This document shows positions 1 through 8,209 of a stretch of 64,000 nucleotides of DNA, piece after piece (the stretch's first letter is position 1; the number at the start of each line of letters is the position of its first letter). The position numbers were made by a program, and so were the translations under genes. Source of the DNA: Silvimonas iriomotensis (GTDB lineage Bacteria; Pseudomonadota; Gammaproteobacteria; Burkholderiales; Chitinibacteraceae); contig NZ_BMLX01000001.1 in NCBI RefSeq assembly GCF_014645535.1, forward strand, positions 241,169 to 305,168, read 5' to 3'. The notes beneath the pieces are model-generated. The model was given only the letters and a program-made list of their open reading frames with translations. It was not told where the DNA came from and ran no database searches.

Positions 1-411
1 CTCGGTGCCAGCCATGGTGTTGTCAGACATCACGGTGATATCGGCGCCTTCTGCGCCCACGTCTACGGCCAGTACGACAATCCCGGCGGCTTTGGCTTTT
101 TGCAGCACTGGCGCAATGCCTTTGGGGTCAGCCGCGTTGACGATGATCATGTCGGCCTTGTTGGCAATGAAGTTCTCGATCTGGCCCACCTGGGTGTTCA
201 GATCGTATTTGCTGGACACAGTGGTGACCTTGACGTTGGCGCCAGAGAGCTTTTTGGCTTCATCTTCTGCACCCTTGCCAATGGCCACAAAGAACGGATT
301 GGCCAGGTCACCGACAGTCACACCAATGTACTTGATCGGTTTGGCGGCAAAAGCGGGCAGGGCAAAAGCGGCTGCACACGTGGCTACAACAACTCGTTGG
401 GCGAAACGCAT
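1..411 (-). CDS. RbsB-type sugar ABC transporter substrate-binding protein (3' part outside window)
   Basis: Only the first 137 codons are present; the gene runs off the left edge. The product starts with a Sec signal peptide (MRFAQRVVVATCAAAFALPAFA), followed by the periplasmic-binding-protein fold of the ribose/LacI type: YIGVTVGDLANPFF, then an IENFIANKADMIIVNAADP segment and an AKAAGIVVLAVDV strand. It should bind a sugar or related ligand in the periplasm and deliver it to an ABC permease encoded further left. The ATG at 411 is preceded by AGGAGT at a good distance. It is divergent from the LacI-family gene, which probably controls it. The substrate cannot be told from this fragment. Confidence 0.88.
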   Translation of the reverse strand, partial: MRFAQRVVVATCAAAFALPAFAAKPIKYIGVTVGDLANPFFVAIGKGAEDEAKKLSGANVKVTTVSSKYDLNTQVGQIENFIANKADMIIVNAADPKGIAPVLQKAKAAGIVVLAVDVGAEGADITVMSDNTMAGTE

Positions 412-717
412 GGTCGGACTCCTGATCCAGTTGATAGAAATAGCTTGCCGGTGAGAAAGCCGCGGCTTGTTGCGGTGTCTTGTTGGATAACCCGCTGCCA
501 ATAAATGTACACGTGTAAATTTTTGAATGCGAGAGCGCCCCAACAATGTGCCGACAAGTGGCATAAGGTGTTTTTATTACACCATCATGGTGCATTGCGG
601 CAATTCAAACGGTCGTTCAGACGGGCGTTACGGCAGCATTTGCGCAAACTGTGTACACTGCGATTTACACGCGTTCACATTGAATTCAATAACAAATTTC
701 GCTCAGGGAAGCTTGCC
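412..717. promoter_or_regulatory. Divergent control region with several short palindromes
   Basis: This 306-bp gap separates the divergent binding-protein and LacI-type genes and holds no convincing gene. It contains perfect or near-perfect dyads: TACACGTGTA (508-517), GGTGT-N7-ACACC (567-583), ACCATCATGGT (581-591), TTTGCGCAAA (639-648) and GTGTACAC (651-658). Two of these have the central CG typical of LacI-family operators. The two sites nearest the LacI gene may serve autoregulation. Which dyad is the true operator is inference. Confidence 0.5.
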
Positions 718-1773
718 GTGGCAGAGAATGAAAACGTTGCCATTCCGGATGGATTTTCCGGTGTCGTGACCATGAATGACGTTGCCGCCGCGGCCGGGCT
801 ATCGCGCACCACGGTGAGCAAATATTTCAACGGCAGCGCAACACTCAAGCCCGATACCCGCGAAAAAATCGAACGCGCCTGTCGTGCGCTCAACTATGTG
901 CCAGACCTGCACGCGGTCAGTCTCGTCACCGGGCGCTCCAACCTGGTGGGCGTGGTGCTGCCGTTTATTGCCGAGCCGTTTTTTGGCAAGGTGCTGCAAC
1001 TGATGGAGCGCGAAGCCGCGGCGCTGGGGTTGCAGATTGTCATCCAGGCCTCCAATAACGACACCCGGCGTGAAGCTGCCGCGCTGATGGCACTGCGCGC
1101 CATGAAAGTGCACGGCATCATCCTCACCCCGATCGAATCTCAGGAAAACCGCGCCTTGCTGGCCAGCCTGCAAAAGGAAATGCGCATTGTCTTCCTGGAT
1201 AGTTTCATGGACGAAAACTGCCATTTCGTCATGAACGACAACCAGCAAAGCATTGGCCTGATGGTGAACTACCTGTTAAGCCGCAATGTGCGCCCAGCCT
1301 ACCTGGGCACGCCGCGCATTGCCAACCCCTCGCGGCCAGAGCGGCTGGCCGGGTATGTCTCAGCCATGAAAGCGGCGGGCGAGACGCCAGAAGTGATTCC
1401 CGTCGCGGTCGATACCCCGACCTGGCAGTTTGAAGCGTTTGCCTACGAACAATTATTGAACTGGTGCGGGCAGGGCGGCCTGCGGGATTCCGGCGCGGGC
1501 GGCATCATGTGCACCACAGACCGCATGGCCTTCGGTGCGGCCAAGGCGCTGCGCAAGTTTGGCCGGCATCCGGGTAAAGACATGTTGCTGGCCGGGCACG
1601 ATAACCTGGATATCTGCGAATACATGGACCCGCAACTGACCACGGTGCACCAGGATATCGAGCGCATCAGCCAGGCCGCCATGCACTTTATCCAGCTTGA
1701 TCCGGCTGAGCTGGGCGGGCGCTTTTACCAGCAGCGATTCCCCGGGCGTCTGGTGATCCGCGAGTCGGCCTGA
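718..1773 (+). CDS. LacI-family transcriptional regulator
   Basis: The product has the LacI-type helix-turn-helix near its N terminus (TMNDVAAAAGLSRTTVSKYF, about residues 18-37, then ALNYVPD hinge-helix region) and a C-terminal sugar-binding domain (NLVGVVLPFIAEPFF through GHDNLDICEYMDPQLTTV). Such proteins repress sugar-uptake genes until an inducer binds. I place the start at GTG 718, preceded by CAGGGAAG, giving 351 residues. ATG 772 or GTG 766 are alternatives that would leave only a short tail before the helix-turn-helix. The reading frame stays open further upstream, but that part is unlike the family. It is divergent from the partial sugar-binding protein gene, its likely target; it could also act on the ytf operon. 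Confidence 0.9.
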   Translation: MAENENVAIPDGFSGVVTMNDVAAAAGLSRTTVSKYFNGSATLKPDTREKIERACRALNYVPDLHAVSLVTGRSNLVGVVLPFIAEPFFGKVLQLMEREAAALGLQIVIQASNNDTRREAAALMALRAMKVHGIILTPIESQENRALLASLQKEMRIVFLDSFMDENCHFVMNDNQQSIGLMVNYLLSRNVRPAYLGTPRIANPSRPERLAGYVSAMKAAGETPEVIPVAVDTPTWQFEAFAYEQLLNWCGQGGLRDSGAGGIMCTTDRMAFGAAKALRKFGRHPGKDMLLAGHDNLDICEYMDPQLTTVHQDIERISQAAMHFIQLDPAELGGRFYQQRFPGRLVIRESA

Positions 1774-1905
1774 GCCGTTTTCCCACATCACGTCAGTGAT
1801 CCGCTGACAAACAGCGCAGCGGCTTGATGCCAGAATCGGGGCAGTGTTCATACTTCGGCCCCGCTTGCCCGCGCAGCCTGAGCGTGGGCAAATGCCGCCC
1901 TGCCC

Positions 1906-3030
1906 ATGCGGACTTTGCTGTTATCTGCGGCCATCGCGTTGTTTACGGTGAGTATTTCACCGGCGTTGGCTGCCCCTTGCCAGAGTATCGTTAACAACAA
2001 GGCCCGCCTTGCTTGTTATGACGAGCTGTTCGGACGCCCGGAAACCGCGCCTGAAGACAGCGCCGACCTTGCCAATGCCGCCCAGGCAACACAGCCGGCG
2101 CCAGCGCCTGCCAGTGCTGTTGCCGCCGCCAGACCGGCAGGGCAAGGCGCCAGCGAGGCCTCGGCTGTCGCGGTGGCCAGGCCGGCGGCCACTACAGCTT
2201 CTGCGGTCGCCGCTGCGCCACCGCATCATTTCTGGAACGACTTCGCCCTGCGTGACGGCCCCGGCCCCAATGCCACCAACCCGGCAGTGCTGGCCATTAC
2301 CCACGGTTCGGATAATTCGTCCTCGCTGGTGCAGGCCGGGCTGACGTGGCGCATGGGCAAACGTTTCTTGCCCGATACGCTGACAGACTGGGGCTGGCGC
2401 TGGTATTCGGCACTGTGGATGAACATGAATACCGCCAGCGACAACCCGTATAACTCGCGCGGGGCACAACTGGGCGCGGCCGGCACCTTGTTTGATGCCA
2501 AAAAAGACGGCTTTGCGCTGGGCAGTTCCATCAACGTCAACGTCAAGGAAGACGCGCAGAACGACACGCTCTCGCAAGGGCTGGCGTTTGATACGCGGCT
2601 GATCCTGCCGGACTTTCTGGTGGTGGGCAAACCGTATGATCCGGGCGGCTCATCCTGGTTTGTTTACCCGCTGGGCGGGGTATATGTGGACCATCTGGCG
2701 CGCGTGGAACAAGGCCAGAGCCCCGGCACGGCCACAGGCGGCTACGTGGGCATGACGGCGGATTACTACCCCGGCGGCTATCTGTGGCGGCTGAAGTTTC
2801 ACGCTTCTTATCTGACCGCGCGCGATCTGACCGCGACCTCCGGCCTGAACCGGCGCTCATCCCACCTGACCCGCTTTGGCGTGGATTACTCATTGGCGCC
2901 CAACAAAGACGGCTCCCGGCCGATCGTCATGCCCTCGATCTCGCTGGAACGGATTGTCGGGGATAACTATATCGACGGTACCGCGTATACGGCGGAGACG
3001 GTGTTGTCGCTGAAATTGCTGACGAATTGA
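1906..3030 (+). CDS. Predicted outer-membrane protein of unknown function
   Basis: The 374-residue product has a signal peptide (MRTLLLSAAIALFTVSISPALA), then a short Cys-pair motif (CQSIVNNKARLACYDELFG, about residues 24-42). An Ala/Pro-rich linker with repeated SAVA-A-RP segments (about 60-105) follows. The C-terminal 260 residues are rich in alternating aromatic and Gly/Asp/Asn residues, as in beta-barrels, and end in VLSLKLLTN. The CYDELFG-type N-terminal motif occurs in several periplasmic or outer-membrane families and does not fix a function. I do not see the catalytic His-Ser motif of outer-membrane phospholipase A. Ribosome-binding sequence is weak. The stop codon is the first unit of a 7-bp repeat array. 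Confidence 0.7.
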   Translation: MRTLLLSAAIALFTVSISPALAAPCQSIVNNKARLACYDELFGRPETAPEDSADLANAAQATQPAPAPASAVAAARPAGQGASEASAVAVARPAATTASAVAAAPPHHFWNDFALRDGPGPNATNPAVLAITHGSDNSSSLVQAGLTWRMGKRFLPDTLTDWGWRWYSALWMNMNTASDNPYNSRGAQLGAAGTLFDAKKDGFALGSSINVNVKEDAQNDTLSQGLAFDTRLILPDFLVVGKPYDPGGSSWFVYPLGGVYVDHLARVEQGQSPGTATGGYVGMTADYYPGGYLWRLKFHASYLTARDLTATSGLNRRSSHLTRFGVDYSLAPNKDGSRPIVMPSISLERIVGDNYIDGTAYTAETVLSLKLLTN

Positions 3031-3090
3031 GGTGCGGGGAGTGAGGAGTGAGGAGTGAGGAGTGAGGAGTGAGGAGTGAGGAGTGAGGAG
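3028..3090 (+). repeat. Heptamer array (TGAGGAG)7 starting on a stop codon
   Basis: The stop codon of the preceding gene is part of TGAGGTG (3028-3034). CGGGGAG follows, then seven perfect TGAGGAG units (3042-3090). Because the unit is 7 bp and contains TGA, every frame is closed within three units. It faces a similar inverted array at 3332-3359. Confidence 0.9.
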
Positions 3091-3116
3091 GGGGAGGCGT
3101 GCATACCCCCCCGGCT

Positions 3117-3256
3117 CGTCATTCCTGCGAAGGCAGGAATCCAGCTGTAAAACAACCGCGCCGCAGGCGCTGTCCTTGGTGTTCTTGCCGGCCAAGCCCA
3201 CCTGCGGCGGGCGTGCTGGATTCCGGCCAAGGGGGCCGCCGAGGTCCGGAATGACG
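3117..3256. repeat. Composite REP-like inverted pair, copy A
   Basis: The left part (3117-3145) begins CGTCATTCC and contains the hairpin ATTCCTGC-GAAG-GCAGGAAT. The right part (3216-3256) begins CTGGATTCC and ends GGAATGACG, with arms ATTCCGG/CCGGAAT. The ends of the 140-bp unit are inverted repeats of each other. The right part is identical over about 41 nt to 46456-46496, while the interiors differ. Confidence 0.8.
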
Positions 3257-3331
3257 AAGTGCTGGGGCGCGTGAAAGTGGTGCGGCGTGAGATGGCAATT
3301 GCACCCGGCAAACCCCGCCCTACACTCTGCA

Positions 3332-3359
3332 CACCTCACACCTCACACCTCACACCTCA
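3332..3359 (-). repeat. Heptamer array (TGAGGTG)4 starting on the yjfF stop codon
   Basis: Read on the minus strand, the yjfF stop codon TGA (3359-3357) is the first three bases of four consecutive TGAGGTG units. It is convergent with the array at 3028-3090. Confidence 0.9.
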
Positions 3360-4430
3360 CTGCCCGTGCGCCACCAGTTCTGCCGGCGTGGCATCTCCGG
3401 CCGCCACGGCAGGGGCGACTGTCTTGCCGACAGCGGCCCGTCCGGTGCGGCGCTTGCTGGCATGGCTGTCCAGCAACCGTTGCAACACGCAGAACACGCA
3501 CAGCAGCGCACCGATGACAATGCGGGTCCACCAGGAGCTGAGTGTGCCGTCAAAGGTGATCAGGGTCTGGATCACGCCCAGGATCAGCACGCCAAACAGC
3601 GTACCCGTCACATACCCCACGCCTCCGGTCAGCAGCGTGCCGCCGATCACCGTGGCGGCGATGGCGTCCAGTTCCATCCCTTGGGCATGCAGGCCGTAAC
3701 CCGACAGCATGTAGAAGGTGAACGTGACCCCGCCCAGCGCCGCGCAAAAGCCGGAGAGCGTGTACACCAGCACTTTGGTGCGCGCCACGGGCAGGCCCAT
3801 CAACAGGGCAGAGCGCTCGCTGCCGCCAATGGCATACACCACCCGGCCGAATTCGCTGTAATGCCCCAGCCACACGGCGCCGATAAACACGACGGCGGCG
3901 ATCAGCACATTGGCCGAGATATCCGCATACGGCAGATGCAGGCGGAACTCTGACACCGCCGTATAGGCCGGATCGCTAATGGTGATGGACTCGATATTGA
4001 TCAGAAAACACAGCCCGCGGGTGAGGAACAAGCCGCCCAGCGTGACAATGAAGGGTTGCAGCCGGAAGTACTGGATCAGCACGCCCTGAAAGGCGCCAAA
4101 CAAGGCACCCAGCAACAGCACCAGCGGGGTCACCACCCAGATCGGCCAGTGATGCGATTGCACCAGCGTGGCCGAGATCATGGTGGTGACGGCCACCAGC
4201 CCGCCGACAGACAGATCAATCCCGCCCGAGATCACCACAAAGGTCATCCCGATCGCCACAATCAGCAAAAAGGCGTTGTCGATGAACAGGTTGCAGAACA
4301 CCTGGGCGGAGAAAAACCCGCGATACGCCACCGAGCCATAACCGAACATCAGCAAAAACAGCCCCAGCGTGATCAACAGTGGCAGCGTGCGCGGGTCGGT
4401 CAGGCGGGTAGAAAGAGAGGGCTTGTTCAT
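3357..4430 (-). CDS. yjfF: Galactofuranose-type ABC transporter permease YjfF
   Basis: The product is a 357-residue inner-membrane permease of the RbsC family with about eight to ten hydrophobic segments. It contains GMTFVVISGGIDLSVGGLVA (about residues 62-81), the family signature, and a second conserved stretch ELDAIAATVIGGTLLTGG. It matches E. coli YjfF in position as the last gene of a ytfQ-ytfR-ytfT-yjfF order. Its start overlaps the ytfT stop by 4 bp (ATGA), so the two are translationally coupled. The stop codon opens a heptamer array. With YtfT it should form the membrane channel for the sugar bound by YtfQ. Confidence 0.9.
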   Translation of the reverse strand: MNKPSLSTRLTDPRTLPLLITLGLFLLMFGYGSVAYRGFFSAQVFCNLFIDNAFLLIVAIGMTFVVISGGIDLSVGGLVAVTTMISATLVQSHHWPIWVVTPLVLLLGALFGAFQGVLIQYFRLQPFIVTLGGLFLTRGLCFLINIESITISDPAYTAVSEFRLHLPYADISANVLIAAVVFIGAVWLGHYSEFGRVVYAIGGSERSALLMGLPVARTKVLVYTLSGFCAALGGVTFTFYMLSGYGLHAQGMELDAIAATVIGGTLLTGGVGYVTGTLFGVLILGVIQTLITFDGTLSSWWTRIVIGALLCVFCVLQRLLDSHASKRRTGRAAVGKTVAPAVAAGDATPAELVAHGQ

Positions 4431-5494
4431 CGGCTGGCTCCCTGCAGGATCGGGTCACGGATGATCAGCTTGCGCATGGGTTCGGACTGCACCACGCAGA
4501 CAATGAACACCACCACGGCTTTCACCACCAGATTGGCTTCCGGCGGCACGCCAATGGAATACGTGGTGTAGGTCAGCGTCTGGATGATCAGTGCGCCAAT
4601 CAACGACCCCACCAGGCTGAACCGGCCTCCGGCCAGCGAGGTGCCACCCAGCGTGACCGCCAGAATGGCGTCCAGCTCCATCAACAGGCCGGCGTTGTTG
4701 CCATCTGCGCTTTTCACGTTAGAGCTGATGATCAACCCCGCTGCGCCCGCCATCAGCCCGGAAAAACCATACACGCACAGCATGATGGCGCGTGCCTTGA
4801 TACCGGCAAAGTAAGAAGCGGTCGGGTTAATGCCGATCGCCGTCACAAACAGGCCCAGTGCGGTGCGTTGGGTAAAGAACCACAGCACCACACCCACCGC
4901 TGCGACGATATACAGCGCAAACGGCAACCCGCCCAGAAAACCGGCGCCCAGAAAGAAATACGGCTGGTAGTAGATGGTGATGATCTGCCCGGCCGTCAGC
5001 AACTGGGCAATACCGCGCCCGGCCACCATCAGGATCAGCGTGGCAATGATGGGCTGCATGCCCACATATGCCACCAGCGCACCGTTCCACAAGCCGCAGA
5101 GCAGGCCCACCGCCAGCGCGCCGGCAATGGCCACCGGCAGCGGCACATTGCTGACGTAGACTTCCACGCCATTCACAATATGCATCTGCCCGCCAATCAG
5201 CACCGCCGCGGTGGCGGCACTGATGGCCACAATGGCGCCGACCGAGACATCCACGCCGCGTGTGGCGATGACCGGGGTCATGCCCAGCGCCACCAGAGCC
5301 AGCGGCGAGGCGCGGTTGAGAATGTCGATCAGGCTGCCAAACAGGTGGCCGTCCTTGTTTTCAATATGAAAAAAGTGCGCATTGAACGCACGGTTGACCA
5401 GCAACAGCACAAGCAGGGTGAGCACCGGCAAAAACAGCGGGTGTCGTACCAGTGCCTTGTGCCAGCCGGTGGCCTCAGTCGTGGCCGTGTTCAT
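4427..5494 (-). CDS. ytfT: Galactofuranose-type ABC transporter permease YtfT
   Basis: This 355-residue RbsC-family permease has DGHLFGSLIDILNRASPLALVALGM and RGVDVSVGAIVAISAATAA near the N terminus, then TLILMVAGRGIAQLLTAGQI and LMELDAILAVTLGGTSLAGGRF. All are close to what I recall of E. coli YtfT. One departure is VIATRGVDVSVGA, where related permeases usually have ATGGIDLSVGA. It overlaps ytfR upstream and yjfF downstream by 4 bp each, indicating one transcript. It should pair with YjfF in the inner membrane and be driven by YtfR. Confidence 0.9.
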   Translation of the reverse strand: MNTATTEATGWHKALVRHPLFLPVLTLLVLLLVNRAFNAHFFHIENKDGHLFGSLIDILNRASPLALVALGMTPVIATRGVDVSVGAIVAISAATAAVLIGGQMHIVNGVEVYVSNVPLPVAIAGALAVGLLCGLWNGALVAYVGMQPIIATLILMVAGRGIAQLLTAGQIITIYYQPYFFLGAGFLGGLPFALYIVAAVGVVLWFFTQRTALGLFVTAIGINPTASYFAGIKARAIMLCVYGFSGLMAGAAGLIISSNVKSADGNNAGLLMELDAILAVTLGGTSLAGGRFSLVGSLIGALIIQTLTYTTYSIGVPPEANLVVKAVVVFIVCVVQSEPMRKLIIRDPILQGASR

Positions 5495-7029
5495 TGTTCG
5501 CCTCCGGCAATCATGTGAAAGACCGCGTGTTCATTGGTCTGGCCGGCGGGCAGTTCGCCCACCTTGTGGCGATCGCGCAGCACCGCAATGCGGTTGCTGA
5601 CGCGTACCACCTCGCTCATCTCGGACGAGATGAACAAAATCGCCAGGCCCTTGCGGCACAACGCCAGCACCTGATCCATGATCTCCAGCTTGGCGGCCAT
5701 GTCGATGCCGCGTGTGGGTTCGTCCAGGATCAGCATTTTCGGGTCGGTTGCCAGCCAGCGTGCCAGTAAGGCTTTTTGCTGGTTGCCACCAGACAAAAGA
5801 CCAATGGGCTGCTCGGCATGCGGCGTTTTGATGCCCAGATGCTGGATGTAATCGTTGGCGATGGCGTCCTGGCGCTTGCGCGGCAGGTAGCGAAACAGCC
5901 CCTGGCGGGCCTGCAGCGCCAGAATGATGTTCTCGCGCACCGAGAGGTCGGCAATGATGCCTTCAGATTTGCGGTCTTCCGGGCAATAGCCAATGCCGGC
6001 CTTGATGGCATCACGCGGGGAAGAAAACCGGGCGCTCTGCCCGCCGACATTCAGAGCGCCGCTTTCGCATTTATCCACGCCAAACAGCAAGCGCGCGGTC
6101 TCGGTCCGGCCAGAACCCAGCAAGCCACCCAGGCCCAGCACTTCGCCAGCGCGGATATCCAGATCCAGCGCCTGCATGCTGCCGCGCCGGCTGATGCTTT
6201 GCGCATTGATAAAAGTCTGGCCAGGCTGGTTGTCGGCCCACTGCGGTTTGCCCAGTTGATCGGGGTCGATCTCGCGGCCCACCATCTTGTGGATCAACGT
6301 CAGCCGCGGCAGATCACGCGCCAGATACTCGCCCTCGCGCTCGCCATTGCGCAGCACGGTAATGCGGTCAGAGACCGCGTAGGTCTGCTCCAGAAAATGC
6401 GTCACGAACAAAATCGCCATGCCGCGCGCTTTCAGTTGCCGCAGCAAGGTGAACAGTTTCTGGACTTCATCTTCATCCAGGCTGGATGTCGGCTCATCCA
6501 GAATCAGCACTTTGGCATCCACGCTCAGCGCACGGGCAATGGCGACCATTTGCTGGATGGCAATCGGGTAGGCGTCCAGCGCGCGGGTGACATCCAGATC
6601 CAGCGAGAGCGTGGCCAGCAGCGCGCGGGCGTTCTCGTGCATGGTGGCCCAGTCAATGCGGCCGGCCTTGCGCGCAAAACGGCCAATATAGATGTTCTCT
6701 GCCACCGACAGGTTGGGGCAGAGGTTCACTTCCTGGTAAACGGTGCGGATACCGGCGGCTTCTGCCGCTTCGGGCGAGTCCAGCTTGACCGTGTTACCGG
6801 CAAACACAATCTGGCCAGCGTCCGCCGGGTGCACCCCGGTGAGCACTTTGATCAGCGTGGATTTCCCCGCGCCGTTCTGGCCCATCAGGGTATGGATTTC
6901 GCCAGGAAACAGGCGGAACTCCACCTGTTTGAGGGCATGCACGCCGGGAAAGCGTTTTTCGATCCCGGTCATGTGCAAGATGGCCTCACCGGTGTGCTGG
7001 TGCGGCAGGTCAGAGGCGGCAGCATTCAT
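5491..7029 (-). CDS. ytfR: Galactofuranose-type ABC transporter ATP-binding protein YtfR
   Basis: The 512-residue product is a double ATPase of the sugar (CUT2) type. The first domain has Walker A GQNGAGKST and Walker B LILDEPTSSLD. The second domain has the degenerate P-loop GLLGSGRTE usual in this family, the signature LSGGNQQK and Walker B LILDEPTRGID. It energises the YtfT/YjfF permease. ATG 7029 is chosen because AAGGA lies just upstream and the product then begins MNAAASDLPHQ, shortly before the first ATPase domain (GIEKRFPGVHALKQV). The frame extends further but lacks family similarity. The 111-bp gap to ytfQ could hold a processing or attenuation site. Confidence 0.93.
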   Translation of the reverse strand: MNAAASDLPHQHTGEAILHMTGIEKRFPGVHALKQVEFRLFPGEIHTLMGQNGAGKSTLIKVLTGVHPADAGQIVFAGNTVKLDSPEAAEAAGIRTVYQEVNLCPNLSVAENIYIGRFARKAGRIDWATMHENARALLATLSLDLDVTRALDAYPIAIQQMVAIARALSVDAKVLILDEPTSSLDEDEVQKLFTLLRQLKARGMAILFVTHFLEQTYAVSDRITVLRNGEREGEYLARDLPRLTLIHKMVGREIDPDQLGKPQWADNQPGQTFINAQSISRRGSMQALDLDIRAGEVLGLGGLLGSGRTETARLLFGVDKCESGALNVGGQSARFSSPRDAIKAGIGYCPEDRKSEGIIADLSVRENIILALQARQGLFRYLPRKRQDAIANDYIQHLGIKTPHAEQPIGLLSGGNQQKALLARWLATDPKMLILDEPTRGIDMAAKLEIMDQVLALCRKGLAILFISSEMSEVVRVSNRIAVLRDRHKVGELPAGQTNEHAVFHMIAGGEQ

Positions 7030-7140
7030 CGTGCAGTCCTTGTGGCACAAACCTGAATGAACAGGCGGGTAACAAGGCATGCGGGGACGGTTTGCACCGT
7101 CCCCGTTGCCTTGCCAGTCAGCGTTGTGCGAACGACGCGA

Positions 7141-8106
7141 TCAATACTTGCGCGACGGGAAGGCTGCCGCGGCGGTTTCCATCGGGAACACCGTCTCTTT
7201 GGTCACAATGCGCTTGGGCACCGGCTTGCCGGCAGCAACCAGCTTGGCGGTTTCCATCAATTGCGGGCCCAGCAGCGGGCTGCACTCGACAGACACGTTC
7301 ATCTTGCCGGCCATCATGGCCTGGAAGCCGCCCTTGGTCGCATCAAACGACACAATGATGATGTCCTTGCCCGGCTTCAGACCTGCTTCTTCAATGGCCT
7401 GGATGGCGCCAATGGCCATGTCGTCATTGTGCGAATACACCACCTGGATCTGCTTGCCATAAGACTTGAGCATGGCTTCCATCACCTGCTTGCCACCGGC
7501 CCGGGTGAAGTCGCCGCTCTGGCTGGCCAGAATCTTGAAGCGGTCATCGTTCTTGATCACTTCCATCAGACCATTGTGACGGTCGATCGCCGGAGCGGAA
7601 CCCACGGTGCCTTGCAGTTCGGCAATATTGATCGGGCCTTGCGCGCCCTTGTAATGGTCTTCCAGCCAGCGGCCACCACGACGGCCTTCTTCCAGGAAAT
7701 CAGAACCAATGAAAGCGGTGTAAAGCGAATCATCCGACACCTTGATCGCGCGGTCGGTCAGAATCACCGGGATCTTGGCCGCTTTGGCTTCACGCAAAAC
7801 GGGTTCCCAACCGGATTCCACCACCGGCGAGAAGGCAATCACGTCGACCTTCTGGGCAATGTAGGAACGGATGGCCTTGATCTGGTTTTCCTGCTTTTGC
7901 TGCGCGTCAGAGAACTTCAGATCCACGCCGGCTTCTTTGGCGCTGCTCTTGATCGATTCGGTATTGGCGGTGCGCCATTCGCTTTCTGCCCCGACTTGCG
8001 CAAAACCCAGTACCAGTTTGTCTGATGCATGAGAGAACGTGCTACAGAGCATGACTCCTGCGGCGACCATCAACGTGGCCAATACACGCGTGCCCGATTT
8101 ATTCAT
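7141..8106 (-). CDS. ytfQ: Galactofuranose-type ABC transporter substrate-binding protein YtfQ
   Basis: The precursor has a signal peptide ending in FSHA and then LVLGFAQVGAESEWRTANTE, QQKQENQIKAIRSYIAQKVD, SPVVESGWEPVL, ELQGTVGSAPAIDR, SQSGDFTRAGGK and SHNDDMAIGAIQAIEEAGL. These blocks line up with E. coli YtfQ, which binds galactofuranose, and with the same gene order. ATG 8106 is chosen: AAGGAG lies 6 nt upstream, whereas the adjacent ATG at 8109 is too close. It gives 321 residues. It is the promoter-proximal gene of the operon. That this species takes up galactofuranose is inferred from the E. coli system. Confidence 0.92.
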   Translation of the reverse strand: MNKSGTRVLATLMVAAGVMLCSTFSHASDKLVLGFAQVGAESEWRTANTESIKSSAKEAGVDLKFSDAQQKQENQIKAIRSYIAQKVDVIAFSPVVESGWEPVLREAKAAKIPVILTDRAIKVSDDSLYTAFIGSDFLEEGRRGGRWLEDHYKGAQGPINIAELQGTVGSAPAIDRHNGLMEVIKNDDRFKILASQSGDFTRAGGKQVMEAMLKSYGKQIQVVYSHNDDMAIGAIQAIEEAGLKPGKDIIIVSFDATKGGFQAMMAGKMNVSVECSPLLGPQLMETAKLVAAGKPVPKRIVTKETVFPMETAAAAFPSRKY

Positions 8107-8188
8107 CATCAACTCCTTCATTTTCAGTGGGTTATTTGCCGGCACTTTTTTGGGGCAAGGGTGTGGCTTTGCCCGACGTGGCCGGATC

Positions 8189-8209
8189 AGCTTTCGATGA
8201 TCAAAAGCT
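8189..8209. promoter_or_regulatory. Dyad upstream of ytfQ, possible operator
   Basis: AGCTTT-N9-AAAGCT forms a perfect 6-bp-arm dyad about 85 bp upstream of the ytfQ start, in the region where the operon promoter must lie. A LacI-type repressor is encoded at 718-1773, but its site is unknown. Function is a guess. Confidence 0.3.

Noticed and set aside
1906-3030. Outer-membrane phospholipase A
   Set aside because: Beta-barrel-like and exported, but the His-Ser active-site motif is not seen.
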